This document shows, piece by piece, positions 62,015 to 64,000 of a stretch of DNA of 64,000 bases. Numbering within the stretch: the stretch's first letter is position 1; every line of letters starts with the position of its first letter. Source of the stretch: an uncultured Paracoccaceae bacterium (GTDB lineage: Bacteria; Pseudomonadota; Alphaproteobacteria; Rhodobacterales; Rhodobacteraceae); the NCBI GenBank assembly GCA_947501025.1, contig CANMUM010000004.1, positions 54,498 to 118,497 on the forward strand. Direction: 5' to 3'. The notes under the pieces are model-generated. The model did not search any database and was not told where the DNA came from. It saw nothing but the letters and a program-made list of their open reading frames with translations. The translations under genes and the position numbers were made by a program.

Positions 62015-63856
62015 ATGATTAATTATGCTGTTACTGAAGAAGGTGTCACATCAAATTCTGAGTTTCATTCCAATTTTTTAGGCTATAATGCTCTTTTCCA
62101 ATTCCCTGAAGGCGATACTTATGGGCAACCTTGGGCTGACCAGGCCGAGGCTATGGGTATCAATATATTGCGTTATCCAGGTGGATCAATTTCTGCGAAT
62201 TTTGATATTCAAAATCCGAACGCACCGATATCTTTAGATGGAGATACCGTTGTCCTTGGGCTAAATGATTTTTTAGCCCAAGCCGCCACGACTGGTGCTG
62301 CGGTAAATTTTGTTTTGGATCCTTTATCGATAAGACGACTCCTTAACATATCAGACGGAGAGAACTTTGTATCACTTAGTGACCGTAATGATACTAACTC
62401 TCCTGTAAATCTGAATTTAAGCGTTGAAAAACTTAATCGTTTTAAAGAAATTGTGAAAGATTTTATTCTAAATGACCTTATTGGTAATCCCTATGGTGTG
62501 AATATTTCCTCGATTGAAATTGGAAATGAGCTTCAAAATGACGATGGTGCTAACAGTAATGGATATCTCCATTATGGGGCATCTATTGGTATATTTTTAG
62601 ACGCAATCAATGAAGCATTAGAATGTGTTCCCCCTGCTTTAAATCCGAATTTAATTGTTCAGATGTATGAGGCTGGAGGAAATAATTTATTTCCTAACGA
62701 AAATTTTGATCCCACCCAAAATGACAAGATGCGCGAAGTAATTGTAAACGGAATTAATACAATGGATGGCGCGCTCAATTCTATTGATGCTCTTCAAATG
62801 CACAACAAGTATAATGAATCTGGTGCTGGTGGAAAATGGGAGTTACATTACGATTCAATAGATACGCACTATTCGGATGTTGAGATGTACGCTTTCAACC
62901 ATTTTAAAAAGCTCATGGGAAAACACTCTATTGACACAGATGACCTGTTATTGATTGATACAGAGTGGGGTACAAAATTAAATAATGCTGGAGAAGGTAC
63001 TCCGTTTTACGCAGAGGCTTTGCCGCACTTAACTGAAATGTTAGCACAAATGCTAAATCATGATGTCGATGGAGCATATTATTGGGGGCAAGGCAGGACT
63101 AAGGCTATGAAAAACGATCAATTTAGAGAAGTTGGGTCGCTACTTAAATCATTCTCTGAAAACCTTATAGGAACACAGTATTATGATTTGGACTTTGCAA
63201 TAACAGACAATTCTGGAGAAATGGTTTCAGATGCTCATGTATTTCTGAATGAAGGAAAAGTGGTTACATACGTTCATAACATGAGTGATGAATCCCAAGA
63301 ATACACGATGAGCTTTGGCGATCTCATTTCTGATGTTTGTTGGTATGATTTTGAGATAATTAGCTCGCTACAGGATAGTTTCGAAGAAGCCGATTTTAAA
63401 GATATCAATTGGTCAGAGCTTGAATTCACATTTGTTCTCGAGTCAAACTCCACACTCATTTTTGAGTTTCATAACGATGGAAAGTTTCATGGGGATGATA
63501 ATGATAACCTGATAATAGCCGCAAGTGGAGACGATGTGATCGATTCCATGGGTGGAGATGATGTGATTGATGCTCAGGGTGGAGATGACGTATTAATTGG
63601 TGGTAGTGGGATTAATTTTTTAAACGGAGGAGATGGATCAGATACCTTCCGTTTTAACGATACTAAAGGCTTTAGTATAATTGAAGACTTTTCGATAGAA
63701 GAAGATCGCATTGTAATATCAGACTACTCTTTGGAGGATATTCAATTTACAGAAAATGATGTGGGAACTCTTGTGCAACTCACTCCTCTAACTTCGTTTT
63801 TTGTTGAAAACGTATATGTTGAAGATGGTCTTATTGACTCACTTTCTTTTTTATGA
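62015..63856 (+). CDS. Secreted glycoside hydrolase with RTX repeats
   Basis: The 613-residue protein has no N-terminal signal. The TIM-barrel-like catalytic region, about residues 15-390, has LRYPGGSISANFD (52-64), the likely acid/base Asn-Glu at 171-172 (IEIGNEL) and nucleophile Glu317 (LLLIDTEWGT). This is the GH-A clan arrangement of families such as GH39, GH51 or GH79. Residues 493-545 are calcium-binding RTX-type repeats (GDDVID, GGDDVIDA, GGDDVLIGG, GGDGSDTF), and an acidic C-terminal tail follows. The protein is probably exported by a type I system encoded elsewhere. The polysaccharide substrate is unknown. Confidence 0.85.
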   Translation: MINYAVTEEGVTSNSEFHSNFLGYNALFQFPEGDTYGQPWADQAEAMGINILRYPGGSISANFDIQNPNAPISLDGDTVVLGLNDFLAQAATTGAAVNFVLDPLSIRRLLNISDGENFVSLSDRNDTNSPVNLNLSVEKLNRFKEIVKDFILNDLIGNPYGVNISSIEIGNELQNDDGANSNGYLHYGASIGIFLDAINEALECVPPALNPNLIVQMYEAGGNNLFPNENFDPTQNDKMREVIVNGINTMDGALNSIDALQMHNKYNESGAGGKWELHYDSIDTHYSDVEMYAFNHFKKLMGKHSIDTDDLLLIDTEWGTKLNNAGEGTPFYAEALPHLTEMLAQMLNHDVDGAYYWGQGRTKAMKNDQFREVGSLLKSFSENLIGTQYYDLDFAITDNSGEMVSDAHVFLNEGKVVTYVHNMSDESQEYTMSFGDLISDVCWYDFEIISSLQDSFEEADFKDINWSELEFTFVLESNSTLIFEFHNDGKFHGDDNDNLIIAASGDDVIDSMGGDDVIDAQGGDDVLIGGSGINFLNGGDGSDTFRFNDTKGFSIIEDFSIEEDRIVISDYSLEDIQFTENDVGTLVQLTPLTSFFVENVYVEDGLIDSLSFL

Positions 63857-63894
63857 CCGATATCACTTTCTTGAACTTAACTCGAAGTATTGTT

Positions 63895-63999
63895 TCAGGT
63901 CATAGATTGGTGGAAAGTTGTGCACCATACTGTTTGGAAAGCCTTAAGTTCTAGCCTGAGCGCATCTTCACCATCATTGGCACGCTTCACATAGTGCAT
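63895..63999 (-). CDS. Possible C-terminal fragment of a minus-strand gene
   Basis: At the right edge a minus-strand frame reads MHYVKRANDGEDALRLELK and continues to a TGA at 63895-63897. The ATG at the edge may be internal, so the gene could begin outside the window. No family can be named from about 34 residues, and it may be non-coding. Confidence 0.25.
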   Translation of the reverse strand: MHYVKRANDGEDALRLELKAFQTVWCTTFHQSMT

Positions 64000-64000
64000 G

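Noticed and set aside
1..64000. tRNA or rRNA genes, CRISPR arrays, insertion sequences, prophage
   Set aside because: No cloverleaf-like sequence, repeat-spacer array, transposase or phage gene was recognised on either strand by reading; a covariance search would be needed to exclude small RNAs.

Overview
The window looks like chromosomal DNA of a marine alphaproteobacterium, most likely Rhodobacterales or a close relative. This is inferred from family content and gene order: glnK-amt, a DUF4177 protein next to gatB, a DUF1127 protein divergent from a MocR-type regulator, an acetyl-CoA-type MetA, and a NasTS-controlled nrt-nir-nas operon. The DNA is visibly AT-leaning for that order. No rRNA, tRNA, CRISPR array, intact insertion sequence or phage gene was recognised.

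Layout. 1-1.1 kb: the 3' end of a UDP-glucose dehydrogenase gene and a decayed LysE-type exporter pseudogene. 1.2-6.6 kb (minus strand): ammonium transporter and PII protein with a clear terminator, a TetA-like MFS pump behind an 8-bp inverted repeat, then a SulP anion transporter with a tandem universal stress protein. 6.8-8.6 kb: two translationally coupled sugar-transfer genes. 8.6-18.9 kb: housekeeping and small-molecule genes (glyoxalase, EamA exporter, P-loop protein-metA-ppk2-tetR operon, dusA, hutD-cobB, an MFS protein, flavin reductase, glutamine amidotransferase). 18.9-28.5 kb: malate synthase G, aminopeptidase N, flavin reductase, ABC-F ATPase, gatB and DUF4177. 29-31.6 kb: an ArsR/DUF2269 pair divergent from a DCC1-DUF4166-saccharopine-dehydrogenase-like operon. 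31.7-46.5 kb: an MBL-fold protein, then the complete nitrate assimilation operon, transcribed leftwards as nasT-nasS-leader-nrtA-nrtB-nrtCD-nirB-nirD-nasA-trpD-like-cysG.

46.5-49.3 kb is AT-rich and holds an orphan 100-residue ORF and the MocR/DUF1127 divergon. 49.4-54.2 kb is a four-gene imelysin/di-haem/DUF1513 operon, probably for iron handling, with a promoter and overlapping palindrome. 54.3-60.9 kb is a seven-gene MoxR-DUF58 membrane operon. 61.1-63.9 kb has a surface-lipoprotein gene divergent from a type I-secreted glycoside hydrolase with RTX repeats.

How the parts work together. Nitrogen is the main theme: ammonium uptake with its PII brake at one end and nitrate uptake and reduction in the middle. 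CysG supplies the sirohaem that NirB needs. The best regulatory signal is in the nrtA leader: two small hairpins with hexaloops, each A at loop position 1 and G at position 4, the second overlapping the 5' arm of an intrinsic terminator. This is the known target architecture of ANTAR antiterminators, and NasT is encoded just upstream. Further inverted or direct repeats lie in front of the MFS pump, malate synthase G, the DCC1 operon, the imelysin operon, the MocR divergon and the secreted glycoside hydrolase; those roles are inferred.
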